DNA from: Agelaius tricolor
Lineage: Eukaryota; Chordata; Aves; Passeriformes; Icteridae
Direction of reading: 5' to 3'
DNA: 64,000 bases
Assembly: GCA_023055355.1 (NCBI GenBank)
Contig: JALJCS010000004.1
Coordinates: forward strand, 25,456,744-25,520,743
Within the stretch, counting starts at the first letter, position 1; each line of letters opens with the position of its first letter. The translations under genes and the position numbers were made by a program. Below, piece by piece: positions 9,101-23,678 of the stretch. The notes below the pieces were generated by a model. It was given only the letters and a program-made list of their open reading frames with translations. It searched no databases and was not told where the DNA came from.

Positions 9101-12100
9101 AAAGATACAGCACTATTTTCCAAAGAGTTTGTCCAGATCATATTTCCCTTCTAAATTTTCATAATAACTGTAGCCCTAAATTTACTACATACCTACAGGA
9201 GCAAGAATTTCCCATTCTCTCTTCTCCTTCATGCTTTCAGTATTACAGCTCACCCTTTTCTCAGTTACCCAGGGAATGGTAAAACACAAAATAAGGGAAA
9301 GAAGGTGAACAAAATCAAGACAAAAGGTCAGGCCATTGGTCTTACCCTATAACTTACAATATAAGAGAAAAATACACAAAAGGAAAAACTGAGTTAAGAC
9401 ATCTTGGATTCCCTCCTTCACTGATGTTGTGAAACATTTTTAGCACATTATACTGTATGGTTGTGTTGAACTTGGCTATAAAAATATGGGGTTAGGAAAT
9501 TTAAGGGTGCCATAAAATTTAATGGCAAAATGAGTATCATGAATAAAATGCACAGGCTATGCCATTGTGAATAAGCATAAAACTAAACATGCACTCTATT
9601 CATCTCAACTCTTCTGTAATAGTAGGGGGTACTTCACCAAAAAGTGCCTCACAGCATGAGCAAGCAATTACTTCTCATGCAATAATACCCTCACATAACA
9701 AACATAACATAGGTGTCTAGCCAGAGATTACTGCTTTAGGCTGAGAACTAACAAAAAAAATTTCAAAAACTCCAGTTGCATTAGTGTGCAATTGTTTCCT
9801 TTTAATCATTAACTCCACAGTAACTCCTAGCTGCCAGCTTACTGAGATGTCTTGATGTATAAATCGTACAATTTTTTCTTGATTTCTTACTTGATATGGG
9901 TGTCAGTCCCATTTTACAAAACACCTAGCTGAGTAAGAACCCATTATTGTCAGGCTTAAGATTCGAGTACTTGAGCCTCACTTTAGGTTTCTAAGTCTCA
10001 TACACAAATTACCATTCTAATTAAATATGCTAATTTAGGCTGAATTGCAATTTACAGGGGTTTTGAGAATAGCTTACTCCAAAATTAAATTCCTAAATAA
10101 AAAGGATGCAAAGGCTTGTAGAGTTTTTGTACATGGTGTTAGATCTCTTATTGCCAAACCAGTTTGAGATATGAAGCCATATTTATACTATTTTATTTAC
10201 AAAAAATTCAGCATTGACTGCTTCATGGAAGGAATAGATCACAAAATTGTATTATATTGTCACTTAGCTGTTACTTGACTCCCAAGTTTTCAAAAGGACA
10301 CTTATTTATACTATTCTGTGGTAAATTGCCATAACCTTTGAGGCTGTTAACATCTAAAAGTTGTTCTAAAAGCCTTTTAGTTTCTTAAGATGACAAAGAG
10401 CAAAGAAACAAATGTATGAACATTACAGTGGGGAAGACTGTTGATAACCAAATGCACATTCAACTTTGAAGAATATAAAAATATCTAAAAAAAAAAATCT
10501 GGTTTAAGAAGATGGCATAAACAGGAGGATATCCTTCCTATATTTTATATAGTCTTACTTGGAAAAGAACTGATCATTTCTCACCACCCTAATTGAAAAA
10601 TAATTACATTTTTCAAATTCTTGACACCACCAGCCTCTGTTTTCAGGTAGATTCACGTCTTTTCTCCTTCAGCTAGGTGGAAGAACAGAGGATTCCATAT
10701 CAGTACATTAGGCACAGATTATTTATAGGAGTAGCATGGGTGTATATTTTCTGAAAGGACAGAGCTGAGAAGCCTCACTTTGGAATTCTCTTCCCTCTTC
10801 ATCTGCAAGCAACCTTTGGTAAATCACTCATTTCACTTTGGCTCAGTATTCACCTTAATGTAAAGTCAACAGCACTTTACAGAGTGCCACAGAACTCTTT
10901 CTTGATCAGGGCACTGCAAAGTATCAAATCCTTTGTCAGTCAATACTATAGAAATGTCAGTGAAGAAAACTTTTATGAAGCATTTGGGCAAATTGCACAG
11001 CAGTAATATGCAGGATTAGTTTAAAAAAACCCAGAAAGATAGTATCTGATTGGACATTACAATTATTTGAATCAAAACACATAAAAAGACTGCATACTCA
11101 AGTTAACATCTGAAACCTAATAAAACAAAACAAAGCAGCCCCAAATCTTATTTTGAATTATGATTTGCATTTTCTAATGAGAACATTCTGTTCTCCTTTA
11201 AAAAGACCTTAGAACTAACTTCCAAAAGCTTCACAAGGAAAACCCAAATCCCTCATACAATCTGATTTAATACAGACATTTGTGGTATTAACAAATGCAG
11301 GGGTTTTAAGAAGAAGACCTCATTGCGAGCAGTTGACAGAGACAGATGGCTCTGCAGGCATGTTTATAAATAAACAGCATAATGAAAACAAACAAAAATA
11401 TGGTTTTTGAGATGCATCTATTTATTTATAATCCTAGCTTTACCGCAGTGTTGAGTCATATCACTACTCACTGTTGTTAATTTCTGAATTCAGACAGAAT
11501 GCTGAATTGGAAAAGTTTATCAAGATTATTTTAAAAATTTACTTTACTTCTTGTCTTGCCATTGAGTCATTATCAGGAAATAAATATTTTCAAATAAAAT
11601 TATATGGTCATGCAGAACCTTGCATAATAATTGACAGCACACGGCCCTTGAAATTGAACCACTTTCCCTAAATAACAGAAGAATTTTAATTAGAATTTTG
11701 CCTACTTAACAAACACTACTTGCTTTCTATATTCACAGTTCAGCAGGAGCAGAGTTCAGTAGTTCACAGAGTAAGTGTACGTGTAACATAGCTCTGTATA
11801 GACAAAGCTACTGGAAAGAAAATATTTTGATGCCTTTTAACCTATCTCTCAGTTAACTTTGCAACTGCCAAGGAAATAAAATGTTGCTCGTTCTGACTTT
11901 CTGGTGATCAGAGGTTAGTAATTCACTGAAAGCCTTTGGGCAAAGGCAGAAAAGCATACAGCATTGCTGATGTACTATCTGGATTCTGCCCAACATCTGT
12001 GCTATACATCTCCCCAGATTTGGTGTATTTCATACCCACTGATGTTCCAATAAGAAAGTCAAAGCGAGAAATTTAAACTCAATTGGTTTATCAAATGCAT

Positions 12101-14153
12101 AGCTGTTAGGAAACATTAATGACATGTGAATACAGAGAGAATTATGAAATATTCAGAATGCTGTTTTCTCCCACATTTCTCACTTGGAGAAATTTGATCA
12201 TCAGTATGCAAATACACCTTTCTTGTGATTATGAGCAGCGGAATATCTCATAAAAACTAAATAAGATGATGAAATTGCTATTTTTATTTTGCACATCCCA
12301 TTATCTGAGAGATGGTTTATTGAATTAACCTCTTCCTTCAGTGTTTATAAAGTCTTTCATAATTTATAGGCCTAATCAAGCCAATTTGCCTTTCAGTATT
12401 CTTCTACTATTTAGAAACAGATATTTTATCTGTCTTTAAATTACAACATCCCTAGATGACATTATTCCCTAGAATAATGTTAAGATACTACTAGTCTCAG
12501 GATAATAGTGTTTATGAGCTTTCCTTTTTTTCATTTTTGCAAAGTCTGTTTAAAAGTTCTTCAGAGACCATCTTCCATTAAGATAAAACTTCAATTTTTC
12601 TTCCTGTGGGTAGATAGTGACTGATAAAACTCCCAGAGAAATGTGCAAAAAGCAGTCCCTAAATACACATAAATATAAATGGGTATTATGTTTAACTATA
12701 AATAAAAATCTATTTTAATTATTCATTATTGAAGATAAAATGGAAGGCCAAAAAATCAATGTAATTATAAATTATGCTTTTTGCAATAAACAAATGCAGT
12801 TCCATGCAATGCAGGGAAAACTTCCTCCTAAAAGAACGGCCTTTGTGCAACCATTTGACTCATACATAGCACAGAATTTACATTAAAGTTTTCTGAAATA
12901 TTTAACAAGTTTGCAGGACCACAGTGAGATACAATACAGAGACATTTATTTATGCTCTGGAGAGAGAGAAATTTAACTTTCTTGTCCAAACAGAGCATTA
13001 CTTGCCTGTATCTAAAAATATTTCTGTGTAATATCATAAAAATTACTATTACTCCTGTTATACATAAATGAAAAAAGTAACCATTTCACTGCGATCCTAT
13101 AGTAGTATAGCATATACAATGGTTCAGGTCTAAAAGAAAGCAACAATTTTTGAGAGAAATCAGTACAGTTCTTCAAATACTGGTCTTGGGATGGGAAACA
13201 TTTATTTTCATTAGTAAACTTCATATAAGAAGTCTCTTTGTTCCAAAAAAACAAAAAATGTTGACTGCACATGAAATTTAAGAATTAGAATTATCTCAAT
13301 AACTTCATCTGATGATATAATTTCTCTGCTGAAAAATCTCCCTCCAATATTTTATGCAGATCTTGGACAGATCATTTACAGAAACTGTCCTGGCTGGCAG
13401 AAATTATCTGCAAAAAACCTGGAAATTCCTTTTAATCTTGCTCCATTTTTCAAAATTATTCTGCTTATGAAAATCCAGTTTCCATTTTTAAGATACATTT
13501 TCCAGAGTTTCGTAGTAGTAATGTGAAAGGAATAGCAATACACATAAACAGTGAAAGTCCCCATTTCTGCTGTATCAAACTAGTCACTTAGCTTCTCTCA
13601 CTATTGGACAAGACCTGACCTTGGCTTCTCTTGCACTCATTTTACATCACTTTTTTGACAGTTTACTTCATAGTACATCCCACATGAGCAAAGTTATACT
13701 AGCACCTTATTTCTGAACATTGATTCTTCGGAATATATTTTGAGTAGGAGGTGCATTTTATTTTTTGTTCATTATAAGGATCTGCTCACTGATGTAATTA
13801 AAATAGAAGAACTTTGTTATTATTACTTATTAACTTCAGGATTTAAGCACTCTTAACTACTCCATGACAGTATTTTAAATAAAAATATCTGTTGAGAGGG
13901 AGGGAAAATATCTCAAGATTTTCTTTTTATTTATGTGCTTCACAAGTTTGTCCACTGGAAATAAATTCATCAAATAAGACTGAAAATGAAATCTTGACGC
14001 ACAGATCAGGTAACTGGCAAAATTAACTGAATTTAACCTCTTCAGGCACAGGCGCTAAACTCCTTGGTGCCCTTTAAAAGTAACGCTTTTTTGAAATGGT
14101 GCCAGATTTTGCTTCTTTCCTTTAAATTAAAATTGGCGTATAATCCTAAATTA

Positions 14154-14211
14154 TCTCCTGTCCCCTCTTACCCCTCCCTTACCTTGCTTACTCCTTCATT
14201 TTTCCCTCCTG
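14154..14211 (+). other. Pyrimidine-rich tract
   Basis: About 58 bases, mostly C and T with a few A and G, followed by a run of eight A's. The minus strand is correspondingly purine-rich. It may be a simple low-complexity tract. It is not next to an LTR end that I can see. Confidence 0.4.
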
Positions 14212-14791
14212 AAAAAAAAGGGGTTTGGTATGAATGTTACTGAAGTTGGGACAGGAGCCATAAAAATTACATGTTCTCAGTGCCTTCTCCCGCTTTAAAA
14301 GGCAAACTGCTAGTGCAGTTAAAAGAAGATTTTCTGAAGTGAAGTATGATTATATCTGCTTTTTACTCTGTATGAGTACCATATTGATATCAGCAAGACC
14401 TGAAATCAACTGAATGTGTGGACAGAAATTCCTACTGGAAAAATGGGCACTAAGCACAACAAAAAGCACCACAGCCTTGAGCCTAAGGATCTCAGGGAGT
14501 CAAAACACTCCAACTTTTAGATTATAGAGTATTTATTAAAAAACCAAATTGTTTCTTGAAGGAAGATCTCAGTCTTCTTCTGTGCTAAGTTAGTGCCAAG
14601 GGGTTTATCCTCATTTTCTGCACTGAAGCACAGAAGTCATTGAAAGTGACTTCAATATTTGTAATGTTGATTCAGGTGACAGGCAGTCAAATTTTCCAGT
14701 TTCAAAAGCATAAATAAAATCTTGGGCTTTTCTCAGCTTCTTAAATGTATGCCATTAGGTACTTGTCTTTAGAAATGGGATATACAAACTG

Positions 14792-16045
14792 TAGAAGGTT
14801 GCTCAGGGCCATAACCACACTGGCATCAGTATCTCCAAGGAGGGGGACTCCAACACTTCTCTAGGCAATCTGTCCCAGTGTTTGGTCACATTCACTGTGG
14901 ATGTGTTTGGGTTTGAATTTTTTCCCCTTATGTTTAAATGAAATTTCTAGTATTTCCATTTATGCCCAATCCCTGCTGTTCTGAAGCTGGGCGCTACGGA
15001 CAAAAACCTGTCCTTGTCTAATTTTCACACTCCTCCCCTCATATGATATCAAAATACACTGGTGATATCCCTCTGAGCCTTCTCTAGGTTAAAAATTCTG
15101 TCTGATGCATCCCAGGAGACTGTTTGCCACAAGGCTGCAAGACTGGTGTATGGCCAACACAGTGGATCCACCAGGATCCCTGAGGGATTTTCTGACATAT
15201 TGCTCTCTAGCTGACCAGCACCAGACTGTGCTGTTGCATGGGCTTATTCCTTAACAGGAGAAAATCTTGCTGCTTACCTTTTGTTTGGCTTCTAGAAGTT
15301 CCTGTTGCCCATTTTTCTATCCTAAGATTCTCTGGATGGTAGCAAGTCCATCTGGCTTGTCAACCACTTCTAATCACCCGCAAAGCTGCTGAGAGTGCAC
15401 TCTGGTGTATCATCCAGGTCATTTAGGAAGATACTGAATACCACTGGCACCAGTGTCCACACCTGGGGTACTACACTGCCTATTGGCCTCCAGCTGGACC
15501 TGGTGGTGCCGATCACAGCTCTGTGAGCTGAGTGGCTCAACCTGTTCTCAGTGCACCTCACTGATCAATTATCTGGGATGTTTTTCATCAGCTTGTAAAT
15601 GAGAGACAGTGTGTAAAACCTTACTAAATTTGACCTAACAGCATCTTTTGATCTCCCTTCATCTACTGAATCAGCTGGTTTCTTGTAGAAGGCTATCATG
15701 GTGCGTCTTGACTTCCCCCCACAGATGTAAATCTGTGTCTACTCCCAGTCATCTTCTAATCCTTCATGTGTTAGGAAATCGAATCCAGGATTATGTGCTC
15801 CTTTATTTTCTCTGACCTGCCCCTAGGTTTCTAGATCATCCTTCTTGTCATTCTTCATGATGGAAATAGCATTTACTATCTTAATTGTTATAACCACTCA
15901 CAGTTTACTGAGAGTAGTAATGTAGGCCAGCTTTCTCAGCACTTATGGGTGCATCCCATCAGGGCCAATGGACCTGGCTGTGTCCAGTTTGTTTATATAG
16001 TGCCTCTCCTGATCTATCTCCAGTGAGAGAAAACATTCCTTGCCC
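14792..16045 (-). mobile_element. CR1 LINE fragment, about 1.25 kb, minus strand
   Basis: A collinear antisense CR1. From right to left it covers the part before the reverse transcriptase core (CATCCCATCAGGGCCAATGG near 15954-15973), the reverse transcriptase with the motif C region near 15370-15420, and the C-terminal and 3' region out to GGTTGCTCAGGGCCATAACC near 14798. The last 100 bases of the usual 3' end are missing. The minus-strand frame at 15370-15561 translates to 'FLNDLDDTPECTLSSFAGD' and then hits a stop. The catalytic FADD box therefore reads FAGD here. Stops and small deletions elsewhere make it a dead copy. It is strikingly similar to the opposite-strand copy at 24964-26005. 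Confidence 0.93.
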
Positions 16046-19000
16046 TCAAATTTCATGGGCTATCAGGACCTGGGCGATTCATGTATGCTGATGCAAGATC
16101 AATCTTTAGGAAAGAATATTAAGGCATTAATTTCAGTTCAGGAAGGCGAACATGCTATTTTTTTCCACATTTACAATTTGAGTGCTTATTTTTGCTGTTA
16201 CCTGCTTAAATACTTTGCTGAATTTCTTAGACAAAATTCTAGAGAAGACATAGCTATAGCTTTAAATAACTCTCTTAAGTTCCTTGGTTTGCGAAGACAA
16301 GAAGTATCATTCAGAAGAGAATGTGAGAATTAAGACAATTTCTTAAGTCTACGACATGTCTCTGCCACTTGCAGAGGAGTTCCCTGAGTCACACAGAGCA
16401 TGTGAAAATAGAATGAGGTAAATATATAGTCAGATTGCACAATGAAAGACTAAGAAAAAGATGAAATTATCTCAGTGCAGTTTCCTACTTTGGTTTGTGG
16501 TAAAAATTCAGCTTATTTCAATTTCTGGGAAAGGTTTAAATGGCATGAATTTTGAAAGAAGCCCAACTCAAGTCTTCAAAGCCTTGTCTCTAACCTCACT
16601 CATTGAGAAGGTGTTTATAAAGTTTACTACCCTTTGAAGCTGATTTGCTCTACACTGAAATAGGTTTGTTCAATAATTATGCCCATTTGAAGTATTTTAA
16701 CAGTTACAGAAATTTTCTATCAGCAACCATAATATAATCACAATTTTAATCACAACTCCTAATTTTGAAACTGGCTACCACTCTGTTTAATTAATGCCAG
16801 TGTACTCACAGTTCTGCTTGTCATGCCCTGTTCCATCGGGGAATGTTTGCCTTTACCCATACCCATTAGAGTTGAACAAGCTAACACAGTGCTGGGAAAA
16901 CAGCCAACCCCTATCCCCATAGTATGCTATGATATTATTTAGCTTGTTTCATTTGACTACCATTTCCTACATAGAATGGGCAGCTAGATGATCCTGTTTT
17001 ACACATACTTTCCCAATAAATCAAATGTTATACAGTCCTCATAAACTTACTGCCCTACATATTAAAGTGCAGGTTTCAGAGGAACACAGCTTGTAAGATT
17101 TGCCTGATACCTGTGTATATTACATCACATCAAGAAGAATTCCAGAGGACAGATTGAACGCATCATACTATGTAAAGGTAATGCATCCCTGGACTCTCTC
17201 CTAATATAGTCAACGAATACTGCAGTCATTCACCCTGATAACTGCAGAAATCTTGTCTTACAGAAGACCACGTTGCCTTTCTCTCTCTGCTTCTGCTCAG
17301 GCCACTCTCTCAAACAAAGGAAAAATTAATTTCCAATGGTGCCAAGACATGAATAGAGGTATTGTTCTCACAGAGGCCTGAATACCTCTGAAATATATCA
17401 GAGAATTAGCTTGACATTTTTTTCTGCTTCCTCTGTAAAGTGTTTTGAGATGACTAATACATTACCAAGAAGCGGCCTCTTACATCTTGTGCAGACTAAT
17501 TCCCTAGGGCTCCCATTATGTCGGCAACCTAAAATGATCAGTTGACAGAGCACGTTAGGAGCAGCGAGGATGTGAATAAAGCACTGAGAGAAGAGAAAGC
17601 AGAGTTCTGTAGCTTGCCTCCCTCCTCTTTTAGTAGCTTGTCAAACACAATTATGCTCCTGTCATCTGCACCTACAGGACAGGATTTTGGTTATGATATC
17701 TTGTCTGGCATGTAGCTGCTGCTGACAGGCCCCTGTGACCTTGTTCCAAGTGATCTAACTCTGCAGATGACAGGACCCTGGCCTAGATGCAAGAATGAAC
17801 CTTCCTAGGTAAGAAAAGGAAGGTTTCCTTTACCAAGGAAAGAGGATAAAATGTTGAGAAAGGCAGAATCACCTTGTGCCCTGATTGGCTCTTGACTTGG
17901 CTTGGCACATTGCGCATGAACTGCCTAGAAGACTGCTGCTCAAAGACCAGGGCATGTTTCAAGGCACTAGGATAGACAAGATTGTGTTTACTACACTCTC
18001 CTACCCAGGCAAGCAGCCCTTTGAAATACACACAAGGTGTCAGAACACTGATCAGCCTTCCCAGGAGCATGAGTGGATCATAGCACCAAAGCTGGAAACA
18101 TGATCTATGCCACTCAGGCAGGGTGAAAGATGCTAAATTAACAAAGAGCTGTCATTATTCAAAGAAAACTGTCCATCTCTCTCTCAGTCCTCCTCATCTT
18201 TAAGGCAGAAAAAAAGAACACTGAAAAAATGCACCAAAATTTTCAAAAGCCTTCTGAAAAAGAAAAAAGTAGATTATTACATCTACTCAAACAATGCTGT
18301 CTATGTAATACTATTTCCCCAATGCACTGGTATAGTTGCCACTGGGTTTTTAATTAAACAAAACACTTATTCAGATCGTCTAGAGAACTCAAATGCCTTA
18401 AAAAAAGCATTTTCAGCCTGAACACTTGTTTTTAGGGTTGGAGTGCAATTTGGTTTTTTAGCAGGAACCTCTTTGGGATTAAAGAGACTGAGATTTAGCA
18501 AGTGATTCACTTAGGCATGGATAAACCTTGATATTAAAATCCCCTCATGTGTCCATGCTTTCATGATGGCATGTGTATTCCTACTAATATGCAATACAGC
18601 AGGATGAGTTTTATTAACTCACCTCACAGACCTAGCACTTGAGGCCTCTAAGGGTCAATAGTGAAGACCTGCCTTCCAGAAGACACACTTGAAACTTTGT
18701 TTAGTGATGTGCTCAGTTTACAGCACAACATAAACAAAGTCCTACAGGAATCCCTCAGACCTAGAATTACCCCCAAGGTGATGAAAACATGTCTGATGGA
18801 AGGCTTGCATCAAACTCAAAATTCTTACAGCTCACCTGAGGAAAACATGCAAGAGAGTGAGGAACAGCTGTGACATCAGATATCATGAATTCACAGTGGA
18901 TGAGAACAGAAGCACGTTCTGAGCTAATCTTTCAAGTTCATCAGAGTTAGATAGCTCTCCCTAGAGAAGCTATTGACAATAACTCATGGCAATTACTCAA

Positions 19001-19750
19001 CCACATAAAGCAGAGGGTCAGATTTTCTCTGGCAGGTTCCTTATGCAAGAGTATAACATACTGAAAATAAATATTACAGAGAGACACATGATGGCACAGC
19101 ACGATTTGGCAAAGTCCACAAGAACTCCCAAATGTCAAATCATGAGCTGATTGTGTAGGTGATCCCATAGAAGCAACAATCAAACCTTTATGCACTGCTG
19201 CCATCTGTTCTTAACAATATATATTATACAGGAAAATAATTCAGGCATAGTTTAGAGTGCATCTAATAAAAGGGAGTGAGATTATCCTGCATATTATTTT
19301 GTGTCTAATTGAAAGTTTAGTATGTTACTCAATAGACTTGAAATAAAAGAATTCCAGTCTTTTTTAAAAGACCTTTAACTATTATTTTAATATGCAAATG
19401 TTGAAATTCTAGAAGTAATTTAGGTTGACTCAATCCACGTATTACTATAATTGCAAGGGTAAATCTCAGATTTACCACATTGCAGTAAAAAGGAGGAAAA
19501 TATTTTTGTGGTCATTTTGAAATATTATAGCACCTTTGACCATGGGAACCTGACATCCTTAGCATTCTCATAAGAAAACATAATAAATTTTAATATGATT
19601 AGGGCACTCACGGAGTCTAATTAACACTCATCATAGACTAAGTAGGCAAACACACATAATTGACGAATTGCTATATATGTGAAGGGCAGACTCATCCAGG
19701 TCCCATTATCCTACGTCCTTGAAACTACCCTGTAGAGAAGCATGTAGAGA

Positions 19751-19771
19751 TGCCTTCCATCTTGGAAGGCA
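19751..19771. repeat. Perfect hairpin, 9-base arms, 3-base loop
   Basis: TGCCTTCCA at 19751-19759 pairs fully with TGGAAGGCA at 19763-19771 around the loop TCT. Too short on its own for a microRNA precursor. No longer pairing is seen outside the arms. Confidence 0.65.
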
Positions 19772-22700
19772 GAGGACAGAGCTTCCAGTCACTTAAAGGA
19801 AGATGTAAACTACAGAAGGAAACTGAAAATGAAGAAGGAGAGAGGAGGATGGCTAAAATTAGAGAGCTTCTAAAAACTGGGAAATAGGTAGGTACCTTTA
19901 TTCATCATACAGAGGATGATACTTGCCATGAAAAAATTATGGTAATTTGGAAGATATTGATTACTGACATCAAGAAGTCATTTTTTTACAAACAAAAACC
20001 TTCAGAGAATTTATTTGCCTTCATTACAGAGAATTGTATTTGACTTTTTTCTCCCTGGCTGCATGAATGGGCACAAAGACTGTATTTGACAAATAAAACA
20101 TCTGAAAATCTACAGAAATTTCTCTCTAATACAATTGACCATGAAGCAAGTTCTTATCAGGCCCTAAAGACTGGAGGACTGCAAACATCAAGGAATCATC
20201 TGATAAATAAAGCACATGTGTATTCCAAGATCCTTCTGTTGTTACACACTGCAACTCTTACTCTGGTTTTAACGCAGTCTTCACTGTAATCCACACACTG
20301 GCCTCAGGGAAGCATGAGCATCCTCTGGCAGTTTTCCATCTTCTTCCCACACCCTGTATAGTCCAACAATCTTAAATATGCCTGATTAGCACTGAAACAC
20401 TACTCCCCAATGTCAGTACCTCCTTTTCTTGGAATCTTATCTCTCCTGTCCGAACTGCATTTGAAAGACTATACAGGGAATTGCAAAACAAGTTGTTCCG
20501 ATGGTCTGACCTCTCAGACCTGTAGTCACCCTTTAACAGGAATGCAATGAAGAACACATTTCACATCAATATTCTTTAAAGTAATGTATATTAAAAAATG
20601 CTGCCACTTGGATTATACAAAATGAAGAACATGTTAAAATAGGAGGGTAAATAGTCACAGGAAAATAAATCTTAGCCACAAAGATGCTAACCACTTGATT
20701 AGAGCATAACCCAATAGATTTTGATACACCACATATTATTTTTATTTTTGAAGTAATTTTCTAATCTTTAGTAAATTTTTTAATCATATATCACAATGTA
20801 AATGATAAACATCCAGAGGGGTTAGACAGGTGTACAACTGCCTTATAATAAGTATATAAAGTAATGCAACTTTTTGTGTATAAGCAAGTGTCCTGAAATG
20901 GAGGATTCTGTGCTCAAAATACAGTTTCTCAGAGTGTGAGACAACAAAGGGGACTCCTTAATGTTGCAAAGGGCACAATTTCTCTGCTGGTTACAAGGCT
21001 GCATTGAGTTACAGAATAAAGTCCTTGCCTTTTCAGAGGTACTCCTGATCAACAAAGCATGGTGATGCACTGTAGCTTTCACTTATTTTCCAGTCCCACA
21101 TTAAAAGCTTAGTACAAAGTAATACAGATGAACAATAATATGCTATTAATGCTGTGCAGATGTTGATAATCAGGAAATATTAGTAGAAAAAAAGTGCTTT
21201 CAAAGTTATGTAAAACAGTTATTCGCTTATCTTCTCTTTTTGTCCTCATGTACAAAATCAGTAACACACAGTTTTGATACCAAGAGGGAAAGAAAAAAAG
21301 TGGGACAACAGTGCATGTAATGTTCAATGCATGTAAGGCCTTCAAGAGAGATGTCAGGAGGGCAAAAAATTAATGAAGTTAAAAACTCATGTTAGCTTTG
21401 TTCCAGAACGTAAAACTGAAAAGAATTTTTTTCTTTTAAAACACTAATTCAGCTGTATGAAAATAGGAAAATACAAGTAAATTGGTAAATCAAACAATTT
21501 TGTCAAACAGACAGTGTATAAGACTGACTAGAGAAGTGTTATAAATTTCTTCCAAAAGGAATGCAACCAATATAACTAAGCACTTTAGCTCTATGAAATA
21601 GAGCTTACTAAAATAAATATAGCAGTAAATTCTTTATCTTATTGTCTGTTAGTTCAAGGCACTTTTCTCTCCTTTGAGAATAAGCAAATGTTATGTGACA
21701 CCATGAATCAAAGTGAGATCTTTATGTTCAAAATACAGTTTCTCCTGTATTTTTAACTCTTCATAATAAAATAGCACTATGTTGCAATAGAATAATTAAT
21801 TTTTTCTGATCTCAACATTCTTAACTTTTTATCTTAATATTTTTAAAGTGCTGTTACTATTAACAGCAGTATGAATCCTAAACCATGTCATTTACAGGCT
21901 TCATGGCTTAGGTCATAGGTGCAGAAGAAGAATTTAGCTTAGAACAAAGCAGCCAGTGCCTTGCTCAAAAGGAAATGTCAAATGAATAATGACTTTATAT
22001 ATATATTTAAAATTACTTGATGATAATTTCCAGCTCACTTAGACAATTCTTAATGGTTGCTCTCTAGAGATTAGGTGGGCTAAAATTACTAAGAAGTAGG
22101 GATATGCATTACCACATTTCCTAGCCATGTTGTAAGGAGTTATAGGCAAATTGCATCCCAGCCCTGTATCTCTCTCTCCTCTTGCTGCCTTTTTGCCTTC
22201 TCCATTCACTGCTAGTTTGACAGCACTCCTAGTCACAGTCTGATCTTCATCCATTTATTTTATTTTAAAATATTCACTGCTGGTAAAACTGCAGGATTGG
22301 TGACCCAGCTATCTTGATATTTGAGCTCTGTGTAACCTTCAATCCTAAAACATACTTCTCAGATAATATTTTTTATTAACACACCATGACAACTTTTTCT
22401 TGACCCCTTCAATAATTTTTGCTTCTGCATCTACTGCACGTCTTGGTAAGTTTTCATTTATCATGGCAGTGTATTACAAGAGTACACAGTATACTGTGGG
22501 TGAATGTTTTCAAGTTGTTAGAATAAGAAAGGCATTAATGACATAGAAATAAATTAAACCAGGCCCAAACGTTAGGAAATATGTAAGAGTACTGCTGGTA
22601 CGCAGATTTTTCAGCCAGAGTTCATTATGACCAACGAAGTCAGATAGCATATCATGGCACTCTGGAATTGCCCAACTGTGTCACATTTAGTACAGCATGA

Positions 22701-23660
22701 GAAAAGTCTATTCCCTTTTATTTAACACATGAATATGTAAGAAAGAAACCCCAAAACCCAAATAACAAACCAAACCAAAATAACCAACAGCCATTTAAAA
22801 AAAAGAAACAGAAGTAAATTATTCTGGTTCGTAAATATTCATATATAAATATGCTAAATTGTTTGCTGAATTCCTATAATAACGAGAAGATTTAAAAACA
22901 TTGTAAGAGATTTCATTTCTTGTCCTACAACCAGACTTGCTGAAGTAATATAGTTTCATGATATCGCAAGAAAGAGTGTTTGATTGTAAGTGCAGACATT
23001 CCTTTTGTTGTAGAGATTTGGATATCTCTATCTGGAAAATCAAGATTATTTTGGTAAGTATATTTAGATTTATCTAAAGTAGGTTATTTGTGATGACTAT
23101 CAAGTGATCTATATGAGATTAATATATCTCTGTTGTGGATTGATGTAATTTAACTGGAATGTGTTACTGAAGCCTGAGTGACAATTTATTTCAAGCTAAG
23201 CAGAAGGCCTGAAAAGAAAGCTGACCAACTCTGTTTTTACATTGAGTATTTTTTATCTGTTGTGAGAAGATGACTTAGACTTAATTACTGTGAATCTTGA
23301 GCAGATTTTTAACTGATTAATGTTTAATAGTGAGTCATTGTATCTCCTGATAAAGCAAGCTGTGTAAACGTGATCAATCATTGGTGAGATGAGTACCTTA
23401 TTAGGGAAGTACTGTATGCAGATACGCATCAAAATCTTGAAAGGACCATTAATTTAGTATTTATTAAAAATCCCATTTTTTTAAATAACAGCACTATTTA
23501 GGTTTCATTGTCTACTATAGTGTATAGTTTACTTGCTAGACACATAATGTTAAAAATAATTTTAAGTAGCTTGGCTTTAGTTGATTTACGACAACTCCTA
23601 AATATTATTCAAACAGCATTTCACATTTAATAAGAAACACATTCTGCTTCCTTATGACAC

Positions 23661-23678
23661 AAAAAAAAAAAAAAAAAA
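23661..23678 (+). repeat. Poly(A) run of 18
   Basis: Uninterrupted A's. The 60 bases upstream hold no good AATAAA and no recognisable retrocopy, so this is listed as a simple repeat only. Confidence 0.9.

Larger units (their letters stand above)
6873..14791. other. Long AT-rich stretch without recognised genes
   Basis: Eight kilobases without a recognised repeat family, RNA gene or coding domain. The longest frame (8169-8504, 111 codons, plus) has no domain and typical AT-rich composition, so I treat it as chance. A slightly more G+C-rich block at 8749-9100 is listed separately. A pyrimidine-rich tract lies at 14154-14211. The remainder is unique-looking intergenic or intronic sequence. Confidence 0.5.

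Noticed and set aside
14154..14211. Minus-strand purine tract as a retroviral polypurine tract
   Set aside because: No TG-starting LTR with matching ends follows on the minus strand. Kept only as a low-complexity tract.
23661..23678. Poly(A) run as the tail of a retrocopy
   Set aside because: No poly(A) signal or gene-like text upstream, and no target duplication visible.
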